Shown: positions 23,373 through 36,107 of the stretch, piece after piece
Numbering within the stretch: the first letter of the stretch is position 1
Layout: every line of letters starts with the position of its first letter
Assembly: GCF_000001735.4 (NCBI RefSeq)
Contig: NC_003070.9
Location: forward strand, 7,750,001 to 7,814,000
Length of the DNA: 64,000 nt
From: Arabidopsis thaliana
Lineage: Eukaryota > Streptophyta > Magnoliopsida > Brassicales > Brassicaceae
Direction of reading: 5' to 3'
Translations under genes and position numbers: made by a program
The notes under the pieces: generated by a model
Seen by the model: only the letters and a program-made list of their open reading frames with translations
The model's database searches: none
Told to the model about the DNA's origin: nothing

Positions 23373-26300
23373 TTAATGTTCACCAAGAGTTGCTGATGAT
23401 GAACGGTTCAAGAGCATAGCCTTCTTTGATGCCCTAACGTTCTTCAGAGTCATCATCAGCTTTTGTCTCTCTCCTTCAACCTCTGCAAACTTGAGGCTTA
23501 GCTGAGAATAACGGTCATGCATTTCCCTAAGCTCTGTCTCCATAGACGAATACCGGCCTTTGGTATCCAACATTTCTTCAATTAGATTGTTTATGTCTCT
23601 GAAACTCTGGAAGATTGCTTCGTCATCGGTGTGTTGCTTCAAGAAAGAGCTGCAATTTCAGGCAAAAAGGAATAATAAGTTCAACGTGGTCTAGTATAGT
23701 TACAAAGGCGAAAATTAATAGCAGAATTTTTGAATCGTGTACCTCTGGAAATGGGTGGTTGATTTTTTCTTTCCACGCAATGCTTCAGCGAGTTCTATTT
23801 CCAGTGCAAGAACCCTTTCCAATGCGTTTCCGCAACTGAAATTCTCTTGAGATAGAGGGAAGATACTCTGAAGTTCTTCCTTTGCCTGTCGAAAACAAGA
23901 TCATAAGACTTCTACAGACACTTATGCTTCAATTCATTACAATCTCTAAAAGGTAAACATCAGCACCTGACGCAACTGCATCAGCTCCTGTTCCAAACCC
24001 GGAAATCTGGTGTCTGAATCATTATCATCTTGAGGTTCAAGTAGATTCTCATTCTTCATCCGTTCTAGCTGTAAAGAAGACAGAAAAAAGACCCAATGAC
24101 GCTAGGCAAAATCTTTCTGTAGATAATTACCATCATGTAGATATTGTAATTCAGAATTGCCATCCAATCCAAACTAAGTCACTGATATTAACATTTCCAA
24201 TTAATTTAACTAGTAATTTTAACCCTTAATCCAGTATTACCTCATCGTTTAGGTGATCCATGCTAGACCTTAAAGTCTCTGCCCTGAATTTATCATTGAT
24301 CAAAGCTAGGCTTTCTTCACGTTTGTCCAGCGCCATTGCTTCTCCGGAAGGTAATTGGTCTCTGTTTCCATTTACACTGCTCGATTGAATAGTACCCTGA
24401 TGAACATACATTAAAATAAGAAATTCCTTATAGCACCTTTTTTTACCCGTCGAGCACAGGAAATAACATCCTTAATATCTAACTAGAGAACTATTTACAG
24501 AAAACATCGACATACGTAGTAGCCTAGTCATTACCAGCTTGATTAAATCACGTAAACTAGTTTTGCATAACATTTCATAAAGAAGATGCAGCAGAAGTTT
24601 AGGGTTGGAACAGAACTCGTTTTAACTTCTATGATACCATGAACTTGAATATTCTTAACTTCCAAATAAATGCTAATGCAAACGCAATCTAACTGAGGGT
24701 TACCTGAATTATCGACCTGGGACTGATGATCCGCACTGTAGGATCAATACAAGCAACTTCCCTTTGCCCGTTGTTCACCGAGTCGCCTGAAGAGACTGCA
24801 ATTGTATTTTTGTCAGCCAACTCTGACACCTCACTATTTAATCTATCATTTTCTTCCATCTCAATATTTTTCTGAGAGCTGCAACGTTGTACTAATCCTC
24901 TCCTTGATTCTAGCTCTTTGGACATTTTCAAACTCTGCTCTTTGCATTGTTGCAGAATAGCTTCAAGCTTCTGTTTTTCTTCTTTGCAGCACTCAAGGCT
25001 TAATAATGAGCAATCCAGCTCTGCCTTCATCATGTCATAAGCCGTGGTTTTCTCACGTTTATCATAGATAACAGATTGTCGATCAGCCTCCAGTTCCAAT
25101 ATTTTTCCCTCCAGCTCTTTAGATCTCTTTAATTGGCTGGATTCTGCCTTTTTCCTTGCTTCATTCTCATCAATGGCATCTTGTAATTTCATCAGAATTT
25201 CCTCACCATGCTTCTTGGACATGGTCAGTTGATATTGAAGTTCCTGCAGCTTGGTGTCATACTGTTCTTTGATGAAAATGATTCTCAACGACTCCTGCTG
25301 TGGAGTTAGCGGGGCTTTGTAGTCGGCCTTTTCACGAGCACGATTGCATTCTGCTTCAGCATTGTCCTTAAGCTCTTTCAAATGATTGGACATGCTTTTG
25401 AACTCTTCTGTTTTCAAAATCTGCTCAGAGAGCTTCTGAGTGAGATCACTGCACCTATTTTTCAGTGTTTCAAGCTCACTGGCACCTTTCCCACAAAGCC
25501 CAGTTAGTTTATCTTTTAGTATCTCAACTGTAATTTCCGCCTCCGCTTTTAACACCGTCAAATTTTCTATTTCTTCTTCATACCCAAACAGCAAAGATTT
25601 TAATTGCTCGACCTCAGGAGCACATAAGCTTCTCTCAGAGTAACTTCTTTCTGCATTCTCATCCCTAGTTGCGTGCTCTTCGAGTTCAGCTGACATTTCA
25701 TCATTTCTATCAGCAAGAGCTCTACTTTTAGCCATGGAAGACTCTAGCTCAGACTTTAAGACTTCAAGATTAATCAATAACTGATTGTTTTCGTCCATAT
25801 ACCGCGTTTCGTTGACTAGACAATGGTTAAGGGCAGATTCCACATCAGTGTACTTCTTCTGAAACTCAAGGTGGCTATTAGAGCAGCAGCTAAGTTGTTC
25901 TGCAAACTCATTGATACAGATATCAGACTGGATCTTTGTAAAAATAAGCTGAACATCTGCAGCCATTAGACACTGAAACAGTTCTTCTATGAAAGAAGAC
26001 TCTCGATGAGCATTTCTAACGTACTCCAAACGTTGAAAAGACTTTTCAGATTCCAGCTCAGCTACCATCTTCTCCAAAAGTTCCACTTGAGATTTCTGCA
26101 AATCAAAGTTCTCTAACAACAAATGTTTTTCATCTAACTCAGAGGTGAGTTCTTCAACTCTTCTGTCTAAGTTGTTTCTCAAATTTCTCTCAATTTTCAA
26201 TTCTGATTTTAGGGAGTCGAGATCTGCCAACAACTTTATATTAGCATTCATATGCTGAGCTCCTACATTACGAGAGTCATTGAAGGCAGTCAGTACCTCA

Positions 26301-29300
26301 AAATGATCCTTGTGGAGCTTGTCAGCATAAGTCTCCCATTCAGTTCTTGTGAAAACAATCTGGATATCTGCTGCTACTGAGATTTCCATCATTTCAAGTA
26401 TCTGAGATTCCAAATCGGAAATATATGATGAATCACGAGTCAAGCTTCTCAGAGATGTTTCATATCTTGTCAGACGATGAGTGTGAGTTGCCTTCTCCAG
26501 CTCCAGATCGGAAACCATTTGCTTAAGACGGACCAACTCAGAGCTTTGCTCATCAAAGCTCATCAATTTGGAACTTTTGGCGATCACCTCAGATGTAAGA
26601 TCTTGCATTTTAATTTCTAGTTCCTGCCTCAAGTTTCTTTCAAGTCTCAACTCGTGGTCAAACGTTTTCTTTAAATTTTCAAGCTCACGCACAAGACCCA
26701 AAGTTTCCTGAGATTTATCTTGAAGTGAAACCAGAACACGTTTCTTTTCCTCAGCCAGTTCTTCCACAAGCAGCTTGGTTCTTCCATGTTCAACTGCTAC
26801 AGAGCTTAATTCACTAATCTCTTGACCAAGTCCCTCATTCTTGGACACAAGTAGATGCATTTCATTCTCAAAATGGTCAAGACGAGAAAGAAGGTCCAAG
26901 TGACGGCTCTCATAGTTTTGTTCATCTTCAGTAATAACCTTCATTTTATCCATGACCGATTCGGTTTCCAACTGCAGTCTCCGGAGGAGGGCAGTGGAAG
27001 CTTCTAATTTAGTGACCATACATTGTACATCATTCTCATGCATCTGCTTGAGCTCCATAACATCAGACTCAGCAGCCCTTAAATATGACTCTGTCATGGA
27101 TTTTTCTTTCATCAGGCCATTATTCTCTGATATAAGTACGAAACACTTTTCACATATCTTACACAAGAATTTATCAAGCTGCTCTGTTAAATCATGGGAC
27201 TCAAAATCAAGATCCACTCCTTCCCACTGGGGCAAGGAAACGAGTTTTTCATTGTAGCAGCCTAACGTGTTTATCAACTTGTCCGTCAGACTACTGAGAT
27301 TCTGCTGTAGATTTCCATTTGCAGTAGCCAAATCATCAAACTTACCTCTCACAGCATCAAACTCAGCCTGCACAGTAGCAAGCCTTGTCCGATAATGAGC
27401 TTTTTCCACCGCTTCTTTCTCCATAAGCTCTGCAAGCTCTTTTTTCTCACAAATGCATGTCTCATAATTGGTCTTCCAACTCTTAGACTCCAACACTACA
27501 GATTCCAGTTCATCAATCTTTTGCAGAAGGATGAGGTTTTCGTGAGTAATATTCTGCAAATTTGCCTCTAAGCTTTGATTCTGCAAAGCTACAGCATTCC
27601 ATTTGGCAATGCATGTGGTTTTCTCCTCTTTCAGGGAGCAAACCTCGTCCAAAGTAATATCCAGCCTCTGCTTCAATATTTCCTTGGCCTCTGTTGAAAG
27701 CTCCAGCTGCCATCCAAGTTCATCAATTTTCGCTTTCATGATCCTTATGTCAACACTTGCTTCAAGAAAAGTTTCTCGTAGAATGTTTGAGAATACTTCC
27801 AGATATAAGTTCCTTGAGTGCATCTCATAGAGTTCTTCTTCAACTTTTTGATACAAGCTTTCTTGCACATGAAGAGATCTCTTCATATCTTCTAGAAGAA
27901 TAATATCACCTTTTAAAGGGCGTTCCTTCATCCCCTTTTTCTCATTCTGAAACTGTATGAGTTTTACATCACGAGTGTCCTGTTTCTCAGAAATTGAATC
28001 ATCTGTTGATTGAATGCATTCGTGAAAGCTTTGTGGAGGTTCTGGAAAGGCTTGCTTAATGAGATTCTCATTGGTCTCAAACATGGATACAACCTGAGAT
28101 GAAAGCAATTCAAGATCCTTCTGCAAATGGTTGACAGCAATAGAATAATTCAAGCGGGCCCTTTTAAGTGCTGCCTCTGCAGCCATAGCTCGTTTATCCA
28201 GTTCTTCATTAAAAGAATCCAAAGTTTTCTTCTCCTCAGAAAACCTTAGTGTTTGCTCATTCATGTCGTGACGCAACGTTTCCATCTCCGCCTTAGCGCC
28301 AGAGATACTATAGAGGCACGTGGAATGTTCAGTCCTTAAACTCTGTAACTCTACTAGCAACTGCCTTTGAGTTTCCTCAAGCTCCTGGACCAGAGATTCG
28401 TAATAGCATTCCATCTGATCCATTTTCTTGGTAAGGCTATCACGTTCAGCTTTAGACTCGTCCAGCCCTCGTACAAGCTCAAGTATTTTATCTCTCATGG
28501 CACTAACAGAATCTGCTGAATTGGGTTCACGAGAAGTAAGATCAGGCATACCAAGATATTGAAGCGGATCAAGTTCTGGTTGATAAATATCAGTGTCAAC
28601 CTCAGAGCCTGATACAAAATGCTTTGCTTTCGAAAGGCCTCTCTCTTTACTATCAGTCATGATGATTTTCTCAGATGGTACAGTGCTGAAGTGAGATATA
28701 GGCTGCTCAATCTGCGTTTTAAAATCCTGTAGAACTCCGAGCAGAGACTCAAAGTCTGAGAGGAACAATCTTAAGTCTCTGTCATGGTAGCCATAGCATA
28801 CTTTGTTTTGAATTTCTCTTATGTTATCCTCTACAACTAAAAGTCCCTGCAGCCATCTTAGTTGTAGACTGTGGGGAACATTATCTTGATCTTTGCTATT
28901 AAATAGAACGTGTGATTTGACGTTACGTAATCGCTCCATCTCTTCTTTTAACTTTGAACACTCTGATTTCAGCACAGATACTTCTCTGACCAAATGATCC
29001 CCAGAACCAATCTCTGATATAAGTATTTGAGAAAAATCTTGAGCTTTGGAACCTATATCATCTGCATGGCACTGCAGCGAACTCACTTCAATCTTAATCT
29101 CATTAATGGATGATTCCATGTCTTCCAAGAATCCTTTAAGCTTATTGTTGTCTTCTATTGCATTGCCCAAATCGCTATTCTTACCAAGATAGTCTGACCC
29201 CCAGCCATGTTGCCACCCAAGACTGTCTTTCTCTTTCTGCGGGCTCTGAGCAAGTCCACTCAGATCTCCAGATACCACACTTTTGAGGCTGTCAACTTCG

Positions 29301-30586
29301 TTTATGCTGGATATATCATGTTTCTCAGCGTTTAGGCTCCCTGATGTGTTTGAAGAGACATCAAAACCCAATCCTGAATCAAGGTCATTTAGCCCCACTG
29401 TTTCTTCCACTAAAGAATTGTCTCGGAACTTTTCTTTGAAACTCCCTCTTATATTTGTCTGCAAAAAGATATTAACATTATAAAGTTGTGTCAACACCCT
29501 CATTCCAAAATTGGTTGTCGAAAAGTTGTTCTGTGAATAGGTGAGCATGACACTACCATACAACTCAGTATATTATTTTAGCAGCATATTGTACAATCAA
29601 GGATCCAATACGAGCAATGAAAACCTGAAAGGACACATCCATGAAGCTTTTATGGGAAAAGAAGACCAAACCTTATCAACATGACTAAGAGTCTCATCAG
29701 AAGGTGAAATCCTGCAACGAGAAGATTCGTCAGGACTGCTATGGTCAGGGGTCGTTGATGGTCCCCTCTCACTGATTTCTCTTTGCTGCTCGAACTCTCT
29801 GAAACCAGTTTTTGAGGTTAACAGCTGTATAGTGACCTGAAAATAAGAAACAAAATAATGAGAAACCAATCTCTGAGCTTTAAGAAGGAAGTTGATCTCT
29901 TTATCGGGAAGTGAGAAATGGAGAGAAGATGGCGAATGGTACACACATGTAAGATAGCTCCTGGATCACAGCCTTGCAAGGGCAATATCACAGCAAAAGG
30001 TTTTAAGGCATCAGCATATTCAGCAAGGTTGATCATAGCCTCTCCAAGTATACTAGATCTAGAAGTACCCTGATCTCATAAGAATGCAAAGGGAAGAATA
30101 AATTAACTCTGAAATCAAAAAGTAAGGAAAAACAAAAAACCGTAGAAGCGATACCATAGCGACAACAATCTTATAAAGTTTTTCATCAAATTGCTTGGTC
30201 CTAGTATCCTGAAGCAGCCTTGTAGTTTCATAGATAGGATCCCCCCACTTGCAAGTTCCATTTCTCACAAGTGCTTTAGTTGTCTTTGCTGTAGCTTTTA
30301 CGGAGTCAGCGGGAATGAAAGATATAAATAGTTTGTCCCAACCCGCTTGTGGAACCTTAAATAATATAAACAAAGCACACATGAGATCACAATGTACATT
30401 AAAAACAGAAAACGCAGCATCAACATCTTATTGAACTCCTCAGAAGTAAATAGTTGCACACCAACAGCATAAGAACACAATCAAACCAATCGGAAAGTGT
30501 TGACTTACATGGGTAGCGTGAAACTGCAATCGAAAGACGACCTTGACTTTGGCTTTCTCCAGCTTCCATTTAGCCAGTCTCGACAT
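23373..30586 (-). CDS. Giant NT-C2 / coiled-coil protein (At1g22060)
   Basis: Nine exons give 1999 aa: 30586-30509, 30355-30155, 30069-29947, 29836-29672, 29458-24704, 24396-24241, 24068-23967, 23885-23743 and 23649-23373. One exon alone is 4755 bases. Residues about 1-150 form an NT-C2 (EEIG1/EHBP1 N-terminal) domain, usually a membrane-association module (RLAKWKLEKAKVKVVFRLQF at the start). A Ser-rich linker follows. From about residue 200 to the end the chain is nearly continuous coiled coil with Leu heptads and dense Glu/Lys. Two adjacent, similar blocks of about 150 residues lie at about 1124-1275 and 1276-1427. It is a tether or scaffold by design; cargo and partners are not evident. 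Older labels such as sporulation or myosin-like reflect only the coiled coil. The leader also appears spliced (acceptor at 30614-30615). Confidence 0.93.
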
Positions 30587-31570
30587 TACTCAAAAAAATC
30601 AAAACAGCTTCACCTGCAAACACACACATGAAACGAGCACAGTTTTCATTTTCGTGCTCATCTTCTTGTATCTATATGTTCCGGCAACAAACAGAGACTT
30701 CAATCATAGAAGAATGAAACCATACATACAAACTTAGATCCAAATCACTCAGCTGTTCAAAATTTTCAGATGCTGAATCCACTAAACCACAAACTATCAA
30801 ATAAATAACCGAGGTTTGATCTCCGATCATTCCTAACTCTCCGACTAACCAATTCCAAAAAAAGCGAAGACATTTCTGCTAAATGGCGAAAGAGAAACAA
30901 AAACTAGAAGTGCCCACTTGTTACCTAGCTCTCCTCAGATCCAATCACCACCAAAACTTAAATCCACTTGAAGCATCTAAATTCTAGTAAGAGATCCAAT
31001 CAAGTAACATGCTTACCTAAGCTAGAATAAATTCCCACAACATTTTCCAGATTTAGTAGCTAGAAGAAGTGAAGAAACCCAAAAATGGAGAACAAAATTA
31101 CCAAGTGAAGCAAGTCGTGAATTCTTAAGGAAAACAAAAATAGCAACAAAACGAAAACTAAAAAGCTTTTGATTGATTGGGTTTGCATTAATGGGGATGA
31201 AGTGGAGGAGGAGGATCATCACCTAGTTCCCGGATCTGAAGGCTGCTTATGTCGGAAGCAAACAATGAATAATCTCTCTCACTTCTTCTTCTTCTCCAGC
31301 TTTTTCCACTGAGTCTTAAGTAAATAATAATAATAAAAGGTGGGTGAATTTCAAATCCAGGTAAAGCTAAATATATTCAGAGAGGGATTAAAACTGCATT
31401 ACGGATCTAGAGATTGGGTAATGGAGATTGAAGCAAGAATTAGGGATTTTAGAGGGAGATTAGGTTAGGTTTGATTAGTGATTGTGTTGATAATTTGGTG
31501 AAATATCAGGAGAGAGTACAGTGTTTTGGGGTTTAAGTGTATTTGACAAGGGTTAATTAACAACAGAGAC

Positions 31571-31581
31571 ATCCCGCCAAA
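31571..31581 (-). promoter_or_regulatory. E2F-type site upstream of the coiled-coil gene
   Basis: The minus strand reads TTTGGCGGGAT, which fits the plant E2F consensus TTTSSCGS. It lies just beyond the probable transcription start of the coiled-coil gene (leader region about 31250-31550). That is the usual position in S-phase or mitotic genes. Function is inferred from motif and position only. Confidence 0.4.
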
Positions 31582-32429
31582 GCCTATTATCATCCCTAAT
31601 TAATTTCGTTTATTTTTTATATTATATGGTCCCATTTTTCTCTCTTTGGTAAGTAATGAAGATTTATTGTGTCGGGCTATATTTATATATTTGAAGCCGG
31701 TGTGTGTGTGTCCAATTCGAATTTTTAATTTAATTTTTATGTATATTTGATTAATAAATGATCAAACAATTGTAGCAAAAATAATAATAATCCACATTGA
31801 AAGAAGAACAAAAAACGTACTAATTAATGATGTCATTGGTAAAGATCGTAAGAATTTACTTCAGCATGTACGATTCTATATAAAAAAAACATGACTCATT
31901 CAAAGGTTTATTTCTTTTCGTTTTTTTTTTTGTGTTTTCAATTTTTATTTTTTTTATAAAATATAATCAAAGAAATGGTAAAAATAATCAAGGCACAAAA
32001 CCACACTGAAATTTCTTGACCTTTAGAGCTTTAATTTAATATATATTGCCCTTTTAATATAAAAGTATACATGTTGCTAAAATGTTCCAAATGTCAAAAA
32101 AAAGTTTAAAGTTCATTGCATTTACACCAAGGAAACAAAATGTTACTGTGTCAAATTACATAAACAAAAAGCATTCCTATAGCATTTAATTTATCCAACA
32201 CACACAAAATCTATGTATAGTTAGTAAGCAGACAGTGGTTTATAGTTGAAGTACAATTACTAATGTAAACTATTGAATTCTCATCTGTATATGGTGCCAA
32301 TGTGGTAAATAAATTGTCAAAATGTTTTTTAAAAAAACAACAACAATGAAAACATGTAATGGTTTTAATTAGTGTCGTAAATTACTACTCGTAATTAATG
32401 TTGTAAAATAATACACCAGTAGAAGTGTA

Positions 32430-32650
32430 AAGGTGGCCCCAAAACGGCGAGCTATAATGGAGCCAGGAAGGGCACGTGGGTTTCGAGCGGTCTCTTTTTC
32501 TCCCGGTCACAGCTAAGCTATTTTCCACTTTAGCACGTGACCACTCATCCTCATCACGTGTTGCGATCTTTGCACGTGGCGTTGATCCGACTTACCCATT
32601 TACTACACTAGGTCGATGAGGCCAGTATTTTGGGCCAAGGCCCAAACTAA
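32430..32650. promoter_or_regulatory. Island with four G-boxes and site II motifs
   Basis: CACGTG occurs at 32473-32478, 32534-32539, 32555-32560 and 32573-32578, four palindromes in 106 bases. GGGCC/GGCCC motifs (site II type) follow at 32631-32643. The block is visibly richer in GC than the surrounding kilobases. G-boxes bind bZIP and bHLH factors such as ABF, HY5 and PIF proteins. It lies about 1 kb upstream of the coiled-coil gene and 3.3 kb upstream of the small ORF at 35889, so its target is unclear; it could also be the promoter of an unannotated transcript. Confidence 0.6.
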
Positions 32651-32886
32651 AAAATTGTTTCTGTTTTATTTTCACTACTGTAGATTGATCTTTATAAAAA
32701 TGTTTCATGTAAAAGATAAAATATAAATACTCCATAAAATTGTGGTTGACTTATTTGTATACTGTTAGAACAATAGTCAACAATAAAGTTTTTTTTTGAA
32801 TGACAAACAATAGTTTGCTATGTTAAACCATTGACAACAATCTTTGTTAATGGTTAATGCTTTCTTATAACTTTTTTGTACTATAT

Positions 32887-32919
32887 CATGTACAGTATAG
32901 TACTGTTATACTGTACATG
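32887..32919. repeat. 13-base perfect inverted repeat
   Basis: Arms catgtacagtata (32887-32899) and tatactgtacatg (32907-32919) flank a 7-base spacer. It could fold as a hairpin or bind a dimeric factor. No gene boundary is close. Confidence 0.8.
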
Positions 32920-33726
32920 TATGGGACCAAAAAACGTCAAATAAATAAATCCTCCAAATTTAGGAATCAAAAGAACAAGCGCATTATCTTTTATTCTTTT
33001 GCTGATTTTCTTATGTTCTCGTAAAGTATGTGCATGTAGTGCCGATCGATATATGATAGTGAGTATGTATATAAATAAAACTATATAATTTTAATTTATT
33101 AGATGCTTCTTCTTTTCTTCTTTTGTTAAACGGTTTAACTACCATAACATGGTATATATTTCTCACGATCATACAGTAAGTAACGTTATTATATTGTGCA
33201 ACAACGACAAATTAAAGTAGCTTATAAAAGCAAAAAAAAAATCAATTTAACTTAGCTGTTTAAAATTTTCACAAGCTGATAAGTGATAATATACAATCCG
33301 ATTAAAGTGACATTAAATAAATTAAGATTCATATCATTAGCCAATTTATACGAATTGTATTTTTTTCATTCTTGTAATAAAAGCTACGAGTCTTTTGATT
33401 TATAGATTTTACTAGTATTCTATTCCGTACTACGTACGAAACAACAAATTGAAATCAATTGCAATGTAATTTTTCATATTATTGTAATATTTTTAATAAT
33501 CATTCAACAGATTATTAAAACCTTTGGATTTACAATTAAAACTGAGATATATATTTTCTGCATCCAAAGATTGAAGTTAATAGAGAGCAGTAGAGATTCA
33601 ATCATAACTAAAAAGTTTGAAAAATAAAAGTGGATCCCTATACTATCGAAAAGTCCTAATTATTTTTTGTTTTTAGATAATATTTCAAATTTGTAGAGTT
33701 AACTAAGAAAAATTAGTTTAAAAACT

Positions 33727-33822
33727 AACAAATTATTAACAACAAATTGCAATATTTGTATTTGTTTATTTTGTGCAACAAATAATTAACAACAAAACGC
33801 AAATATTTGTATTTGTTAACTA
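33727..33822. repeat. 50-base tandem duplication
   Basis: Two imperfect copies with a 50-base period (33727-33776 and 33777-33822) share aacaaat.attaacaacaaa followed by atatttgtatttgtt. Confidence 0.7.
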
Positions 33823-35175
33823 ACAACAAATGGTTTAAACTACAAATAGTTTGTAATTTGGAAAACATGAGTACAATAAAATCATAATTAATATGAGTTA
33901 ATAGCAAATGAATGAATATAAATAAAAATTAAGCGTTAACCTGGTTAGAATTTCCATAGTCGTTTCTATAGCATCCACAAGAGAAAGAAAAAAAATGGAA
34001 GATAATAGAAAGAAAGATCAAATAGAGAAGAAGTTGAAAAAATTGGTGTTAAATAAGGAATGAAAAATCGGTTAATAAAACATGCCATGATTTTAGCTTG
34101 ATCCTGGAGGGGTTAGTAGGAGCAAATTAAGGAATAGAGATTTTTTTTTTACACTTTCTTTTACAGATTGATATTGGCTTGAATTTTATTTTTAAAAAGT
34201 TTTTTTTTACATTACGAAGCTCATTTTTTTTGGTCAATAATTAATTTTCTTTTGTTATTTCACTTTTTTCTTTTTTGCACGATCTCAATTCTTTTTCAAA
34301 TTATTTTTATAAAAATTAAATTATAAAACAGAAATCTATGTAGCATGTTTTTATTGGACAAGTGACTTGTGTTTTATAAGATAAAGGATAGGTTAAAGAC
34401 TATCTTTAAGAAAAAAGAAAAAAGTGATAATGGTTTTACCACAAATAATTATTTTTTTGAATGGAGTTTGAAACAAAACATTCTCTTTGGCTGGTAAAAT
34501 TGAAGCAGTTGTAGTATCAATATTTGTTTATTCGCTAAGAACTGTTGGATTTATTGTTTTCGTTATAGTAGTTGCACCTCAAACACGACTCATTAAATCT
34601 TGGATTAATCAAAGCAACCTAAGTATCTAACTAATTAGAGTAATAAAAAGTATCTAACTAATTAATTGCTAGTGTTTAGTGTTTCTATGTACCACCACTT
34701 TATATGGTTTACGAACAGTAGCCACGACAAGGGCTATGTTCATCGATTCATTAGACGTTCCTGTAATATTATAACTAGTAAAACATAGAGTGCGATGCTT
34801 AATGCTTTCGTCTTTGTGACGTTTAATTAATTATATACACTAACCTAAATTACGTCTACTTTTTTAAATTATATAGTACAAAAGTGGATGTAATCATATC
34901 CGGAATCTATCGTGGATTTGCACCAAATCCATTTTTTTCTTAATTTGGTTTATCTTCTAATTATTGTTTTAACTTTGTATTTTAATGAGAGATTGTCGTA
35001 TATGTAATGTCGCCTGATACTCAATAACTCAAACAGAAATTAAACCACCATTTGCTTTGTAATGACTATACGAATATGATGAATGATCAGGAATCACCAC
35101 TCAAATTTAGGAATAATCGTTCAGTTTAACTAGCAAATATCTAAAATAATGCTTGATCTATTGATTGAGTGATTA

Positions 35176-35258
35176 CTTTTTTCACGTAGTCTGTTTCTGA
35201 TTATGCATTGAAGAGTTCTGACCACACATTATTTGCTTTTTCACGTAGTCTGTTTCTG
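35176..35258. repeat. Short direct repeat, 60-base period
   Basis: The string tttttcacgtagtctgtttc occurs in both copies (35176-35199 and 35236-35258), separated by about 36 unrelated bases. Confidence 0.8.
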
Positions 35259-35888
35259 GTAGTTTTGCTATCCGATCAACTAAATGTGTATAACTTATGT
35301 TACGCCATCGCATTCATGAAAGAAAATACATTTAGATAGTTTATAACTGGTAACCTATAGTTCTGCCGACAAAAAAAGGAAATATAGTTACATGGTCCAC
35401 TTTATATAAATAGTAATCTTACCTTTAAAAGAAAACAATGAACGATTTAAAGTCTTCGATTCTAAAATCTGTTTTGCTGAATTCATCGCCAACTACGCAA
35501 CAAAGGACGATGTAACCTCTTTTCGCTTCGATAATAGAGTAACCCAAACTGTTTTTCATTGTATCTCTGACGATAGAAACACTTGGAACTAAAGCAACAA
35601 TAACATTAGATTTTTTTTTTAATAATTATTTTAGATTCCCACTATTTGTGTACATATAATAGCTGTCAAAACAATGTACGTATAATAAGTGGGAAACAGA
35701 GAAAATAAATTCAACTAAAATGGACCCACAAATTTGATCTATATATTCATCCCAATCCCTCACTCTTAAATTTCCAAACCACACTCACCTTTCACCAACT
35801 TCTTTTTACATTTTACCACCTATTGTCTCTATTTGCATCTCTTTTCATAATTACCATCATATTTTTCTCCTGTAAACTTTTTGATAAC

Positions 35889-36107
35889 ATGTCACTAGAC
35901 GGATCGGGACTAGGAGGGATGGCTATAGCGGAGGTTTACACGATGAGGAAGTTTCATAGAGAGAACATGAAGAGTATAACGGCAACCGCGGCCACAACCG
36001 CTGGTGGAATCGAAGAGAACGGTGGAGGATCTGGTCGATGGTTCTTTGGAAAGCTGAGCACCAAGAAAAACTCTGCTAAAGTTTGTGATCTTATGATTAC
36101 AGAATAA
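35889..36107 (+). CDS. Small 72-residue protein of unknown function (probably At1g22065)
   Basis: A single-exon ORF of 72 aa starts at the ATG at 35889; the upstream in-frame extension uses TTG. It is preceded by a TATA box near 35738 and a CA/CT-rich leader, so it looks transcribed. The peptide is Gly-rich at the start (GSGLGGMAIAEVYTMRKFH), then Ala/Thr-rich, then a GGGSGRWFFGKLSTKKNS block with basic residues. There is no signal peptide, no membrane segment and no cysteine pattern. I do not recognise a family. Codon usage and GC are higher than in the flanks, which supports real coding. Confidence 0.65.
   Translation: MSLDGSGLGGMAIAEVYTMRKFHRENMKSITATAATTAGGIEENGGGSGRWFFGKLSTKKNSAKVCDLMITE

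Larger units (their letters stand above)
30587..35888. other. 5.3 kb AT-rich intergenic region
   Basis: Left part (30587 to about 31550): spliced leader and promoter of the coiled-coil gene. At 32430-32650 a GC-richer island holds four G-boxes (separate entry). At 32887-32919 lies a 13-base perfect inverted repeat. Direct duplications occur at 33727-33822 and 35176-35258. The remainder is AT-rich with poly-T tracts. No protein gene is seen until the small ORF at 35889, which has a TATA box (tatatatt) near 35738. Confidence 0.5.
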
